A DNA stretch of 64,000 nt from Clostridiales bacterium (GCA_024684375.1 JAIKWZ010000028.1:1-64000); one strand, 5' to 3'; positions 16,747 to 25,298 are shown, counted from the stretch's first letter. Translations and numbers: made by a program. The notes: a model not told the origin generated them from the letters alone.

Positions 16747-18045
16747 TTATTCCGCGTCCGCTTTGGGGGCCACAGCGTTGTCCTTCAGGAAGGTGACGAC
16801 CTTTTGCATGGTGGTCATGTTCTTGAAGTAGTTAAGCGTGCTGTCGCCCAGGGTTTTTTTGTAATCTTCCAGGCTCTTTTTGCGGCTCTCGGCGGCCTTG
16901 GCGATCTCCGCGTCCACTTCTTCGTCGGTGGCCTCGATGCCTTCGGCGTTCTTTATCGCCTCGAGCACCAGCTGGCCCTTTACCCGCTGGGTGGCCTGCT
17001 CTTTGTACATGTCTCGCAGCTGCTCCTCAGTCTGGCCGGTGTACATGAGATAGTCGGAGAACTTGAGACCCTGGTAGCTCAAACGCATCTCCATGTCCTT
17101 CATCATGCCGTCGATCTCGCTGTTGATCATTGCGTTGGGGATGTCCACCTGGCACGCCTCGACCGCCTTTTCGATGACGTCGTTTTCGAACTGGTTGTCG
17201 GCGCGGGTCTCGGCGTCTTTGACCAGCTTGGCCTTGACGTCGGCTTTATACTCGTCCAAAGTGTCGAAGCTCAGGTCGTTGGCGAAGTCGTCGTTGAGTT
17301 CGGGCAGCTCTTTTTCCTTGATGGAGTTGATCTTCACCTTGAACACTACGGGATGGCCCGCCAGGCTCTTCTCGTGATAATCCTCGGGGAATGTGACGTT
17401 CACGTCCACGTCTTCGCCAGCGCTGTGGCCGATGAGCTGCTCCTCAAAGCCGGGGATGAAGGTGCCGCTGCCCAGCACGAGGTTCTGCTTTTCTGCGGTG
17501 CCGCCGGCGAACTGGTTGTCGCCGTCAAAACCCGCGTAGTCGATGTTCACTTCGTCGTCCAGCTTGGCGGGGCGGTCGGTCACGTCTATAAAGCGGGCGT
17601 TGCGCTCCCTCTGGCGCTCGATCTCGGCGGAAACGTCGTCGTCGGTCACTTCGGCTACGTTCTTTTCGGCCTCAACGCCTTTGTATGCACCCAGGGTGAC
17701 ATCGGGCTTTACGAACACTTCCACGGAGAATTTGAGCTCCTTGCCCTGTTCCATCTGCTCCACGTCCAGTTCGGGTCTGTCCACGGGCTCCAGCTTGTTC
17801 TCGTCTATGGCGGCCTGATACAGGGCGGGGAAGAGCTCGTCCAGCGCGTCCTCGTAGAACACGCCCTTGCCGTAGTGCATCTCGATCACGTGACGGGGAG
17901 CCTTGCCGCGGCGGAAGCCGGGGATGTTGATGCGGGAAACGTTCTTTTTATAGGCGGCGGCGATGGCCGCGTCAAATTCTTCCGCGCTGACGGTGAAGGA
18001 CAGCTTTGCCTTGTTTGAGGACAGTTTTTCGTAAGTTGCGGACAT
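16747..18045 (-). CDS. tig: Trigger factor, ribosome-associated chaperone and prolyl isomerase
   Basis: This 432-residue protein has an N-terminal ribosome-binding domain bearing the signature GFRRGKAPRH (about residue 43), a central FKBP-type PPIase domain (about 150-240) and a helical C-terminal chaperone domain. It binds nascent chains at the ribosome exit tunnel. The FKBP active site is partly altered, as in many trigger factors. The start at 18045 follows AAAAGGAG; an in-frame upstream start lacks support. It is first in the tig-clpP-clpX operon. Confidence 0.95.
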   Translation of the reverse strand: MSATYEKLSSNKAKLSFTVSAEEFDAAIAAAYKKNVSRINIPGFRRGKAPRHVIEMHYGKGVFYEDALDELFPALYQAAIDENKLEPVDRPELDVEQMEQGKELKFSVEVFVKPDVTLGAYKGVEAEKNVAEVTDDDVSAEIERQRERNARFIDVTDRPAKLDDEVNIDYAGFDGDNQFAGGTAEKQNLVLGSGTFIPGFEEQLIGHSAGEDVDVNVTFPEDYHEKSLAGHPVVFKVKINSIKEKELPELNDDFANDLSFDTLDEYKADVKAKLVKDAETRADNQFENDVIEKAVEACQVDIPNAMINSEIDGMMKDMEMRLSYQGLKFSDYLMYTGQTEEQLRDMYKEQATQRVKGQLVLEAIKNAEGIEATDEEVDAEIAKAAESRKKSLEDYKKTLGDSTLNYFKNMTTMQKVVTFLKDNAVAPKADAE

Positions 18046-18080
18046 GATGATTTCTCCTTTTACATAACATATCAGCATGT

Positions 18081-18110
18081 ATTATAACACAAGGGCCGGG
18101 AAGTTGTCAT
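18081..18110 (-). promoter_or_regulatory. Promoter of tig-clpP-clpX
   Basis: Minus-strand ATGACA (18105-18110), 18 bases, TATAAT (18081-18086). No CIRCE or CtsR-type repeat is visible, so constitutive expression seems likely. Confidence 0.7.
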
Positions 18111-18214
18111 TATATATAGGTAAATTCCTGCGGAGGCTGAGAACAAACCCGATCCAGAGGACAGCGTCAGAAACCATTGACAGGGAAACACATGAGCGAT
18201 AAGAACAGACACAC

Positions 18215-18245
18215 AAAAGCGCCGCCCCCGCCGGGCGGCGCTTTT
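18215..18245. terminator. Terminator after khpA
   Basis: Perfect 13-base arms AAAAGCGCCGCCC/GGGCGGCGCTTTT around a 5-base loop, reading as a terminator in both directions and ending the ylxM-ffh-rpsP-khpA transcription unit. Confidence 0.92.
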
Positions 18246-18260
18246 CGCGTCACGCTTCGA

Positions 18261-18494
18261 TCAGACGATCTCAACGAACACGGGCTTTTCGTTCTTTACG
18301 GTGGCAGCCTTGACGATGGCGCGGATGGACTTGGCTATCCGGCCCTGTTTGCCTATCACCTTGCCCATGTCGTCAGCGTCTACGCGCAGCTCGATAACGA
18401 CGTTCTCTTCGTTCTCGACCTCGCGCACGTCGACGGCGTCAGGCTTGTCTACGAGGCTTTTGGCCACAAACCTGACCAGTTCAACTGCGTTCAT
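18261..18494 (-). CDS. khpA: KH-domain RNA-binding protein KhpA
   Basis: This 77-residue single KH domain protein has the GxxG-type loop as GKQG in DDMGKVIGKQGRIAKSIR. KhpA pairs with KhpB (Jag/EloR) in other Gram-positives and affects cell elongation and RNA binding. Its position 3 bases after rpsP is conserved in Bacillota. Confidence 0.92.
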   Translation of the reverse strand: MNAVELVRFVAKSLVDKPDAVDVREVENEENVVIELRVDADDMGKVIGKQGRIAKSIRAIVKAATVKNEKPVFVEIV

Positions 18495-18497
18495 GAT

Positions 18498-18737
18498 TTA
18501 CAGCAGGCCGCTCTTCTTGAGCAGGGCGCGCACGGTATCGGTGGGCTGGGCGCCGGTGGAGAGCCACTGCTTGGCCTTCTCCTCGTCAAACTTGATTACG
18601 GCGGGATCGCTGACAGGGTTGTAGTAGCCGATCTCTTCGATGAAACGGCCGTCGCGGGGAGAGCGGCTGTCGCTGACGACTACGCGGTAGAAGGGCTCCT
18701 TTTTCATGCCCATTCTCTTAAGACGGATCTTGACCAT
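18498..18737 (-). CDS. rpsP: 30S ribosomal protein S16
   Basis: This 79-residue protein matches S16 in length and sequence ([25 protein letters not shown] in parts; [13 protein letters not shown]). It supports 30S assembly. AGGAGGAATACC precedes the ATG. A TATAAT hexamer (18765-18770, minus) without a convincing -35 lies upstream, so it may be expressed both from that site and by readthrough from ffh. Confidence 0.97.
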   Translation of the reverse strand: MVKIRLKRMGMKKEPFYRVVVSDSRSPRDGRFIEEIGYYNPVSDPAVIKFDEEKAKQWLSTGAQPTDTVRALLKKSGLL

Positions 18738-18804
18738 GGTATTCCTCCTGAAAATGATTGCTGTATTATATGTGGAAAGCCGATTAAGGCGGTATCCCGG
18801 GGGA

Positions 18805-18850
18805 GTGGTTAGTGATTAGTGATTAGTAGCGGCGGCGAATACGCCGCAAT
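18805..18850. repeat. Short tandem TTAGTGA repeat and hairpin between ffh and rpsP
   Basis: The stretch contains consecutive TAGTGAT units (18811-18828) followed by a GCGGCG/CGCCGC hairpin with AATA loop (18833-18848). This looks like non-coding filler, possibly an intergenic repeat; a similar CATCACTAACCAC stretch occurs at about 37685-37698. Confidence 0.5.
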
Positions 18851-18863
18851 GGGTGGTCAACGG

Positions 18864-20204
18864 TCAGCGGAGGCCCTTCATCAGGCCGCGCAGGTTCCTC
18901 CCCTTGGAGTTCATGACCTGCTTCATCATGTCCCGCGCCTGCTCATACTGCTTGATAAGCAGATTGACCTGCTGCACGGTCACGCCCGCGCCCTGAGCGA
19001 TCCTTCTGCGGCGGGAAGCGTTGAGTATGTCGGGGTTACGGCGCTCGGCACGGGTCATGGACAGGATTATGGCCTCGTTGCGGGCCTGTTCCCTGGCGAC
19101 CTTGTCCTCGTCGATCTCCACACTGTTGAGCTTGGAGCCCAGGCCGGGGATCATCTTGAGCAGGTCCCGGACCGAACCCATTTTTTTGAGCTGCTTGAGC
19201 TGGGCGAGGTAATCTTCCAGTGTGAACCGGCTGGCGCGCAGGCTTTTTTCCAGCTGCTGGGCGGCCTTTTCGTCCACCATGTCCTGCGCCTTTTCGATGA
19301 GGCTCAGCACGTCGCCCATGCCCAGTATGCGGCCCGCCATGCGGTCGGGGTGGAAGGGCTCGATATCAGTCAGCTTTTCGCCCGTGCCGGAGAACTTGAT
19401 GGGCTTGCCGGTGACGGCCTTTACGGATATGGCCGCGCCGCCGCGTGTATCGCCGTCCAGCTTGGTGAGGATCACGCCGTCCACGCCCAGTTCCTTATTG
19501 AACGTGTCTGCCACGGTCACCGCGTCCTGTCCGGTCATGGCGTCGACCACCAGCAATATCTCGGTGGGGTTTACGGCGGACTTTATATTTTTCAGCTCAT
19601 CCATGAGCTTTTCGTCTATGTGCAGGCGACCGGCGGTGTCGATGATCACGGTGTCAAAACCGTAATACCTTGCCCTGTCCACCGCTTCCTTCGCGATCTT
19701 AACAGGGTCGCCCTGGCCCTGCTCAAAGACCTCGACCCCGGCCTGGCCGCCCACGATCTGCAGCTGCCTTATGGCGGCGGGACGGTACACGTCGCACGCG
19801 GCAAGCAAGGGCTTTTTGCCTTCCTTGACCAGCATCTTGCCGATCTTGGCACACATGGTGGTCTTGCCTGCGCCCTGCAGGCCGCACATCATGTATATGG
19901 TTGGCACGCTGGAGGACCGGGAGAGCTTGACGTTCTGTCCGCCCATCAGCTGGGTGAGCTCTTCGTTGACGATCTTGATCACCTGCTGGGCGGGGGTCAG
20001 GGACTCGAGTATTTCGCCGCCCACAGCCCTTTCGGTGACCTTTTTGGTGAAATCCTTGACGATAGCGTAGTTGACGTCCGCTTCCAAAAGCGCCATGCGC
20101 ACGTCGCGCATCGCTTCCTTTACGTCAGCCTCAGTGAGCTTGCCCCGTGAGGTCAGTTTTTTGAACGCTCCCTGTATTTTTTCCGCAAGGCCCTCAAACG
20201 CCAT
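18864..20204 (-). CDS. ffh: Signal recognition particle GTPase Ffh (SRP54)
   Basis: This 446-residue protein has N domain helices, then a G domain with GLQGAGKTT (about residue 107), DTAGRLHIDE and TKLDGDTRGG. A Met-rich M domain at about 300-440 contains the RNA-binding RRRRIAQGAG helix. It binds SRP RNA and signal sequences and docks to FtsY. The ATG at 20204 has GGGAGG at 8 bases; the GTG three codons upstream is too close to the site. It lies 37 bases after ylxM in the same operon. Confidence 0.97.
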   Translation of the reverse strand: MAFEGLAEKIQGAFKKLTSRGKLTEADVKEAMRDVRMALLEADVNYAIVKDFTKKVTERAVGGEILESLTPAQQVIKIVNEELTQLMGGQNVKLSRSSSVPTIYMMCGLQGAGKTTMCAKIGKMLVKEGKKPLLAACDVYRPAAIRQLQIVGGQAGVEVFEQGQGDPVKIAKEAVDRARYYGFDTVIIDTAGRLHIDEKLMDELKNIKSAVNPTEILLVVDAMTGQDAVTVADTFNKELGVDGVILTKLDGDTRGGAAISVKAVTGKPIKFSGTGEKLTDIEPFHPDRMAGRILGMGDVLSLIEKAQDMVDEKAAQQLEKSLRASRFTLEDYLAQLKQLKKMGSVRDLLKMIPGLGSKLNSVEIDEDKVAREQARNEAIILSMTRAERRNPDILNASRRRRIAQGAGVTVQQVNLLIKQYEQARDMMKQVMNSKGRNLRGLMKGLR

Positions 20205-20241
20205 GTATGTCACCTCCCGTCAAGGTATTTGGCTTTATGCT

Positions 20242-20577
20242 TTAGTCTTCTTTGATCTGTTTAAGCGCTTCTTCCGCTTCGTCAAGCGCCTGCCGGGCGC
20301 TCTCGAGCCGGGATTCGCACAGGTTCAGGGCGGCTTTCATGCGCCTGAAGCGCTCCAGCAGGCCCAGTTTTTCTTCGTACTCGTTAAGCTGCCTTTCGCT
20401 GCGCAGGATCAGTTCGTGCACCGCCTGGCGGGAAACGCCCTGTTCCTGAGCGATCTCCATGAGGCTCATGTCCTCGTCCAGGTACATTTTAAGGGTGGAA
20501 AGCGCGTGGGGAGTCAGCAGATTCCCGTAAAAGTCCATCAAAAGCCCTGTGTTTACGCGACGATCCATGTTATCCAC
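20242..20577 (-). CDS. ylxM: YlxM-type helix-turn-helix SRP-associated protein (UPF0122)
   Basis: This 111-residue all-helical protein has a sigma-70 region 4-like helix-turn-helix (LMEIAQEQGVSRQAVHELI) and a C-terminal coiled-coil segment. YlxM is encoded next to ffh across Bacillota and Mollicutes and modulates SRP function. The likely start is GTG at 20577, 6 bases after AAGGGAG; the ATG three codons later is an alternative. Confidence 0.88.
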   Translation of the reverse strand: MDNMDRRVNTGLLMDFYGNLLTPHALSTLKMYLDEDMSLMEIAQEQGVSRQAVHELILRSERQLNEYEEKLGLLERFRRMKAALNLCESRLESARQALDEAEEALKQIKED

Positions 20578-20602
20578 AGCTTTCTCCCTTCGCAGCCTGC
20601 GT

Positions 20603-20631
20603 ATTATAACAAAGGAGAAGGATGGTGTCAA
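20603..20631 (-). promoter_or_regulatory. Promoter of the ylxM-ffh-rpsP-khpA operon
   Basis: Perfect consensus TTGACA (20626-20631) and TATAAT (20603-20608) with 17-base spacing and a TGT extended -10 on the minus strand, as expected for housekeeping genes. Confidence 0.9.
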
Positions 20632-20685
20632 GTTAAATATATTGACATACCGAAAAGAAAAAGCGTGTTTTTTTTCGAGAGGCCC

Positions 20686-20714
20686 TTGACAAATAGATCG
20701 GAGCGCGATATACT
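20686..20714 (+). promoter_or_regulatory. Promoter of the PadR-DUF2812 operon
   Basis: TTGACA (20686-20691), 17 bases, TATACT (20709-20714), 50 bases before the PadR start. Confidence 0.85.
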
Positions 20715-20750
20715 AACACTATCGAAGCTCGATATAACGAACTTCGATAT
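20706..20750 (+). promoter_or_regulatory. Candidate autoregulatory operator of the PadR gene
   Basis: The hexamer CGATAT occurs three times (20706-20711 over the -10, 20730-20735, 20745-20750), and ATCGAAG/CTTCGAT form an inverted repeat (20721-20727 with 20742-20748). PadR repressors usually bind palindromes in their own promoters, so this is the probable binding site by position; the sequence differs from the classical ATGT-N8-ACAT motif. Confidence 0.55.
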
Positions 20751-20763
20751 TTAAGGAGAGCGT

Positions 20764-21087
20764 ATGGACGACAGGATAAAACGCATATACGTGCCCATGA
20801 CAGAGTCCGGCTTTTACATCCTTTTCTGTCTGAAGACGCCGAATCATGGGTACGGAGTGAGCAGGCAGGTGAAAAGCCTGACGGGAGGTTCAGTGACGAT
20901 AGGCGCGGGCACCATGTACGGCACGCTTTCGAAGATGGAGCAGGACGGACTGATACGTTTTGTGAGTGAGGAAGACAAGCGCAAGCTGTATCAGATAACG
21001 GAACTGGGCAGAGAAGTGCTCGATGCCGAGTGCGCGCGGATAGAACGCCTGTACAGAAACAGCAAAGGAGAGAAGTTTGATGCGTAA
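20764..21087 (+). CDS. PadR family transcriptional repressor
   Basis: This 107-residue winged-helix protein of the short PadR subfamily includes ILFCLKTPNHGYGVSRQV and the wing region GAGTMYGTLSKMEQDGLIRF. These dimers usually repress membrane or transport genes and are released by small ligands. The downstream DUF2812 gene overlaps its end, a pairing common in Clostridia. AAGGAGAG precedes the ATG. Confidence 0.9.
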   Translation: MDDRIKRIYVPMTESGFYILFCLKTPNHGYGVSRQVKSLTGGSVTIGAGTMYGTLSKMEQDGLIRFVSEEDKRKLYQITELGREVLDAECARIERLYRNSKGEKFDA

Positions 21088-21625
21088 GACAGTCGCACGG
21101 TTTTTTACGGTAGCCGATTATGAAGAAGAGGAGATATGGCTGAGGGAGCAGCATAAAAGCGGATGGAAAGTGATGAAGGTCATCCCGCCCTGCTTTTACG
21201 TGTTCGAGTCCTGCGAGCCATCTGACACGGTGTACCGGCTGGATTTCAAAAACGCGCGAGCGACGGAGGATTACGTGCAGATGGCGCGGGATTTCGGCTG
21301 GGAGCACGTCGCGGACTGCCTGGGCTGGCTGTTCTTCAGAAAACCTGCGGACGGCGCCGCTGCAGAAGGTGAGGACGAACTGTTCTCCGACAACGCGTCC
21401 AGGGCGGAAATGGCGGGGAAAGTGGTGCGTACCCGGCTTGTGCCCGTCATGGTGATATTCCTGTGCTGCGTGATCCCCAATCTGCTTAACGCGGTGCGGG
21501 GGAGCCTGGGGGCGATGAGCGGATTTTTTGCCGCGTTTTTCGGGGTGATGTTCGTTGCCTACGTGTACCTGATCGTACACTGCGGGCTGAAGCTTAAACG
21601 GATAAGAGAAAAAAACCGGGGCTGA
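21080..21625 (+). CDS. DUF2812 membrane protein
   Basis: This 181-residue protein has a soluble DUF2812-type N-terminal domain (residues 1-100), with RKTVARFFTVADYEEEEIWL and a GWKVMKV strand. Two C-terminal membrane segments lie at about 118-138 and 147-168. Its function is unknown; the family is nearly always coupled to PadR. The ATG at 21080 overlaps the PadR stop, 9 bases after GGAG, implying translational coupling. Confidence 0.82.
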   Translation: MRKTVARFFTVADYEEEEIWLREQHKSGWKVMKVIPPCFYVFESCEPSDTVYRLDFKNARATEDYVQMARDFGWEHVADCLGWLFFRKPADGAAAEGEDELFSDNASRAEMAGKVVRTRLVPVMVIFLCCVIPNLLNAVRGSLGAMSGFFAAFFGVMFVAYVYLIVHCGLKLKRIREKNRG

Positions 21626-21656
21626 TGCATGCGCCAAACGCCGCGGCGCAAAAACG

Positions 21657-21691
21657 AAAACGGGAGCTGTCACTTCAGCTCCCGTTTTTTT
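21657..21691. terminator. Bidirectional terminator between DUF2812 and GH4 genes
   Basis: AAAACGGGAGCTG/CAGCTCCCGTTTT arms around a 6-base loop with flanking A and T runs. Confidence 0.92.
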
Positions 21692-21702
21692 CGTATGCGG
21701 GT

Positions 21703-23013
21703 TTATTCGTATTTTTCCAGCCAGTCGCCGTGCGCCTCGATAAGGGCGTCGCACAGCGCCACCGTGTCGTCCATGTCCAATTCGCTGGAGGTGTGGGGAT
21801 CCATAAGCGCGGCCTGATAGATATAGTCCTTTTTGTGAGTCACCGCCGCTTCGATCGTCAGCAGCTGCACGTTTATGTTGCTGCGGTTGAGCGCGGCGCA
21901 CTGCTCGGGCAGGTCGCCCACAAAGGTGGGATTGACGCCGCTGGCGTCCACCATGCAGGGCACTTCGACGCAGGCATTGCGGGGCAGGTTTGTGATGAGA
22001 CCTGTGTTAAGGACGTTGCCGCCGATCTTGTAGGGCTTGTTGGTGACAACAGCGTCCATTATATAGCTGGCGTATTCCTGGGTGCGGGTATGCTCCAGGG
22101 TGTCCTTGGTGACCAGCTCTTCCCTCTGCTGCTTCCAGCGGGCGATCTGGTTCACGCAGCGCCGGGGATATTCGTCCAGGGGGATGTTGAACCTGTCGAT
22201 ATTCTGGGGATACTTGTCCTTTATGAACCAGGGAGTGTACTCGCTGGAGTGTTCGGAAGACTCGGTCACGTAGTATCCGAAGCGGCGCATGATCTCCAGG
22301 CGCACCATATCCCAGTGCTTTTCCTTGTTCCTTTCCAGCGCGCGGCGTTTTATTTCGGGATACAGATCCACTCCGTCTTTCTCTATTTCGAGCAGCCAGG
22401 CCTGGTGGTTGATGCCGGCGATCTTGGTTTTGATGGTCTCGTCCCACTCCATGCCCAGCTGCCTGAGCAGAGTGGGCGCGCACACCTGCACGCTGTGGCA
22501 CAGGCCGACGGTCTTGACACTCGTATAGCGCTGCATGTAGCCTGCCAGCATGGCCATGGGGTTGGTGTAGTTAAGGAACAGCACGTTGGGGGCGACTTCT
22601 TCCATGTCGCGGGCGAAGTCCCGCATCACGGGAATGGTCCTTAACGCCCTGAATATGCCGCCTATGCCCAGCGTGTCGGCGATGGTCTGCTTAAGGCCGA
22701 ATTTCTTGGGTATCTCAAAGTCCGTGACCGTGCAGGGCTCGTAGCCGCCTACCTGTATGGCGTTGACGGCAAAGTCCGCGCCGCGCAGCGCTTCCTTGCG
22801 GTTTTCCACGCCCAGATACGTGTAGATCTTCGCGGGATTGCCCAGCCACTTGTTTATGGCCTTGAGCATGAGCTCGCTCTCTTCCAGGCGCTTGGCGTCT
22901 ATGTCGTACAGCGCGATGTCCGAATGGGCGAGGGAGGGGGTCAGCAGGCTGTCGCCCAGCACGTTTTTGGCGAACACGGTGGAACCGGCGCCCATGAATG
23001 TGATTTTAGGCAT
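21703..23013 (-). CDS. melA: Glycoside hydrolase family 4 (alpha-galactosidase/alpha-glucosidase type)
   Basis: This 436-residue NAD- and Mn-dependent glycosidase has the N-terminal dinucleotide site FMGAGSTVFAKN (residues 5-16). NYTNPMAML near 155 and the GLCHSVQ motif near 175 hold the metal-binding Cys and His. The GLCHS form is usual for MelA-like alpha-galactosidases and relatives rather than the 6-phospho enzymes, so an unphosphorylated alpha-linked sugar is likely. It acts in the cytoplasm by oxidation-elimination. The frame stays open far upstream, but GGAGGAAGCTT before the ATG at 23013 and the conserved N-terminus set the start. It is divergent from the MGH1-like gene. Confidence 0.88.
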   Translation of the reverse strand: MPKITFMGAGSTVFAKNVLGDSLLTPSLAHSDIALYDIDAKRLEESELMLKAINKWLGNPAKIYTYLGVENRKEALRGADFAVNAIQVGGYEPCTVTDFEIPKKFGLKQTIADTLGIGGIFRALRTIPVMRDFARDMEEVAPNVLFLNYTNPMAMLAGYMQRYTSVKTVGLCHSVQVCAPTLLRQLGMEWDETIKTKIAGINHQAWLLEIEKDGVDLYPEIKRRALERNKEKHWDMVRLEIMRRFGYYVTESSEHSSEYTPWFIKDKYPQNIDRFNIPLDEYPRRCVNQIARWKQQREELVTKDTLEHTRTQEYASYIMDAVVTNKPYKIGGNVLNTGLITNLPRNACVEVPCMVDASGVNPTFVGDLPEQCAALNRSNINVQLLTIEAAVTHKKDYIYQAALMDPHTSSELDMDDTVALCDALIEAHGDWLEKYE

Positions 23014-23054
23014 AAGCTTCCTCCAATGAAATAATGAGGTTTCCGCACGGGTGT

Positions 23055-23084
23055 ATTCTATCCCCCGCGGGGGTGGATTGTCAA
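23055..23084 (-). promoter_or_regulatory. Promoter of the GH4 gene with a GC palindrome in its spacer
   Basis: Minus-strand TTGACA (23079-23084), 18 bases, TAGAAT (23055-23060). The spacer contains CCCCCGCGGGGG (23062-23073), a perfect 12-base palindrome in a regulator-accessible position. Confidence 0.75.
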
Positions 23085-23098
23085 GAAGTATCGCTTTG

Positions 23099-23127
23099 TT
23101 GACACGGAGCGACCAAGCCCGTAAAAT
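23099..23127 (+). promoter_or_regulatory. Promoter of the MGH1-like glycosidase gene
   Basis: TTGACA (23099-23104), 17 bases, TAAAAT (23122-23127). It is back to back with the GH4 promoter, so both may share one regulator. Confidence 0.82.
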
Positions 23128-23158
23128 AGTGGCATAAACGCTATCCGGGGGCAGAATC

Positions 23159-25252
23159 ATGACCAAGGGCATAAGGGAACTGGAGATACACAACCGATAC
23201 CTGCGCAAGCGGCCGGACCTGGTGCTGTTCGGACCTGCGGGGGAACGCCTGTGGGCGGACGCCCTGATGCGCGCGCCCGGGTTCATGGGCTGCGTCGACT
23301 TTATCCACAAAATGAACTTTCCGCTGCTGTTCACGGTGCGCATTCGCGGCAGCAGGGACTGGGATATGCCTTCCGCCGCCTGCCTGTGGCGGCCCTGGGA
23401 GGGTGAGCTTAAATACGAAGGCGCCGGCGTGCGCTTAAGCGAAAAAAAGACCATCTCCCGGGACGACGTCGCCCTGTCCCTGCAGACGTGGGAAAACACG
23501 TCCGACCGGCCTGTCACGCTGGAGCTTCTCTTTGCCGGAGGGGCGAAACAGGGGGAGATATACCGTTTTCCCGCCTGCACCCACGGGCTTAATGTGATAA
23601 TGGCCGGCCGGGAGGACAAAGCGTTTTCCGGCGGGGAATACGCCCTGAAACCCGGGGAGAAGCGGCAGTTCCTTTTCGCCGCCGCCGTGGGCCTCTCGGG
23701 TGAAGAGGACGGTGTGCTGGCCCGGCTGGAGGGCGTGTTCGCCCTTCCGGCTCAGGAAGCGTACTCAAAGGCGGTGGCTTCCCAGACCAAGTGGTACGAA
23801 GGCCTGCCCGAGTTCGAATGTTCCGACCCATTCATACAGCGCTGCTTTTATTACAGGATGTACATACTGCGCTCGAACATGGCGAAGCCGGACGCGGGGC
23901 TCCTAAGGCATCAGACATTGTATGAGGGCCGGAGCCACCGGGCCGCCAAGACCCCCTGCGCGCCCAAAGGCTGGGAGTTTTCAAGGCTGATCCCCCTGTC
24001 GGTGCCCCACGCGATTAAAGACCTTATGTGGCTGGACAAGCAGGAGGACTGCCGTCAGACGTTTTGGTCGCTCACAGACAGCGTGAACGAGTACGGTGCG
24101 TTTTCCGTGTGCGCGGCGGACGAGAAGGGCAAGGAGTATACGAATTACGCTGCCTGGGCGCTGTACAACTATCACCTGGTATACGGGGACACAGAGTTCA
24201 TAAGGAAGGTACTGCCCGCTTTCAAGCGGGACACTTTGAGCGTGTTCGGGCGTCACAAGGGGGAGAACGACAGCCTGCAGATCTGTTATGCCCACCAATT
24301 GACAGGCAAGGAATACCAGCCCGGGTACTGGTATTTCGGAGGTTTCCCGGACAGGGTGAAGGGGACAAAAGACGGCTACACGCCGCTTAAGCGTGTGGAT
24401 TCCAGCGTGTATATGTACCTGAACTGTCTGGGCCTTACGCGCCTGTGCGAAAAGACGGGCGATGCGGACGCGCAGACATTTGCCCGGATGGCAGAGGATA
24501 TAAAAACGCAGGTGCTGAGCAAAATGTGGGACGAAAAGGACGGCTGTTTTTACGACCTGCATTACCTGACTGAAGAGAAGGCGCGGGTCAAGCACATAGT
24601 ATCCGTGTATCCGCTCTGGGCGGACATGACTGAGGAAAGGCACTTAAGCCAATTGTACCGGCTGTTCAGTCCTGACAACTTCCTGGCAGGCAGCGGCTTT
24701 GCCTCCACAGCCAAAGACTGCCCCGTGTATTCCCCCTGCGGCGGCTGGAAAGGGGACTATTTCAAGGGCCGGGACGGCTGCATGTGGAACGGTCCGTCCT
24801 GGCCGTATACCACCTGTATCGCGCTGGACGCGGCGGCATCCCAGAGCGAAAAGCACGGGCACAGCTTCGACCTGCTTTTCGGAGGGATATTCAAACAGTA
24901 CACCATGCAGCATTTCCGGGGCGGGGATATCAACCAGCCTTATCTGGTGGAGTTTTATGACGCTGAAACCGGCGAACCGCTCAGCGATGAGACTGACTAC
25001 AACCATTCCTTTTACATAGACCTGGTGATAAGACACATAGCGGGCATACAGCCACGGGAGGGCGGGTTCGTTTTCAGCCCTCTGGAGGCGGGCCTTGAGC
25101 ATTTCAGCCTCAAGGGGATAAAGCTGCTGGGTCATACGCTGGAGGTGGAGTATTCCGCACGGACAGGCCATATCCTGCGGGTCGACGGGGAAGAGACGAT
25201 CAGGCTCGGGCCGGGGGAAAGAGGAGGCTTCGTGCCGCTTGAGGCCTCCTAA
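23159..25252 (+). CDS. MGH1/GH63-like glycoside hydrolase
   Basis: This 697-residue cytoplasmic protein has a beta-rich N-terminal domain (about 1-230) and an (alpha/alpha)6-barrel-like region. The characteristic MWNGPSWPYTT motif lies near residue 542, preceded by the Gly/Trp-rich CGGWKGDYF. Related clan members (GH63, GH37, mannosylglycerate hydrolase type) are inverting enzymes on alpha-glucosides or mannosides; the substrate is not readable here. The ribosome site is weak (GGGGG). Divergent orientation to GH4 points to joint use on an alpha-linked oligosaccharide. Confidence 0.8.
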   Translation: MTKGIRELEIHNRYLRKRPDLVLFGPAGERLWADALMRAPGFMGCVDFIHKMNFPLLFTVRIRGSRDWDMPSAACLWRPWEGELKYEGAGVRLSEKKTISRDDVALSLQTWENTSDRPVTLELLFAGGAKQGEIYRFPACTHGLNVIMAGREDKAFSGGEYALKPGEKRQFLFAAAVGLSGEEDGVLARLEGVFALPAQEAYSKAVASQTKWYEGLPEFECSDPFIQRCFYYRMYILRSNMAKPDAGLLRHQTLYEGRSHRAAKTPCAPKGWEFSRLIPLSVPHAIKDLMWLDKQEDCRQTFWSLTDSVNEYGAFSVCAADEKGKEYTNYAAWALYNYHLVYGDTEFIRKVLPAFKRDTLSVFGRHKGENDSLQICYAHQLTGKEYQPGYWYFGGFPDRVKGTKDGYTPLKRVDSSVYMYLNCLGLTRLCEKTGDADAQTFARMAEDIKTQVLSKMWDEKDGCFYDLHYLTEEKARVKHIVSVYPLWADMTEERHLSQLYRLFSPDNFLAGSGFASTAKDCPVYSPCGGWKGDYFKGRDGCMWNGPSWPYTTCIALDAAASQSEKHGHSFDLLFGGIFKQYTMQHFRGGDINQPYLVEFYDAETGEPLSDETDYNHSFYIDLVIRHIAGIQPREGGFVFSPLEAGLEHFSLKGIKLLGHTLEVEYSARTGHILRVDGEETIRLGPGERGGFVPLEAS

Positions 25253-25268
25253 TCCGCCGGCGGCATGC

Positions 25269-25298
25269 TTGACTATTCCTGACGCTGTGTGGTACAAT
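25269..25298 (+). promoter_or_regulatory. Promoter of the P-type ATPase and TerD genes
   Basis: TTGACT (25269-25274) and TACAAT (25293-25298) 18 bases apart with TGG before the -10. A small leader hairpin GAGAGGA/TCCTCTC (25307-25326) follows. Confidence 0.72.

Noticed and set aside
16804-18018. Long open frame on the plus strand opposite the trigger factor gene
   Set aside because: It has no ribosome site, is rich in His/Leu/Val repeats typical of antisense reading of a GC-rich gene, and the minus strand holds an unmistakable trigger factor.
18819-20150. 443-codon frame opposite ffh and the 461-codon frame at 14739-16124 opposite clpX
   Set aside because: Both are shadows with biased composition and no start signals.
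23014-23619. Upstream extension of the GH4 reading frame
   Set aside because: The frame is open by chance opposite the MGH1-like gene; the promoter and ribosome site lie at 23013-23084.
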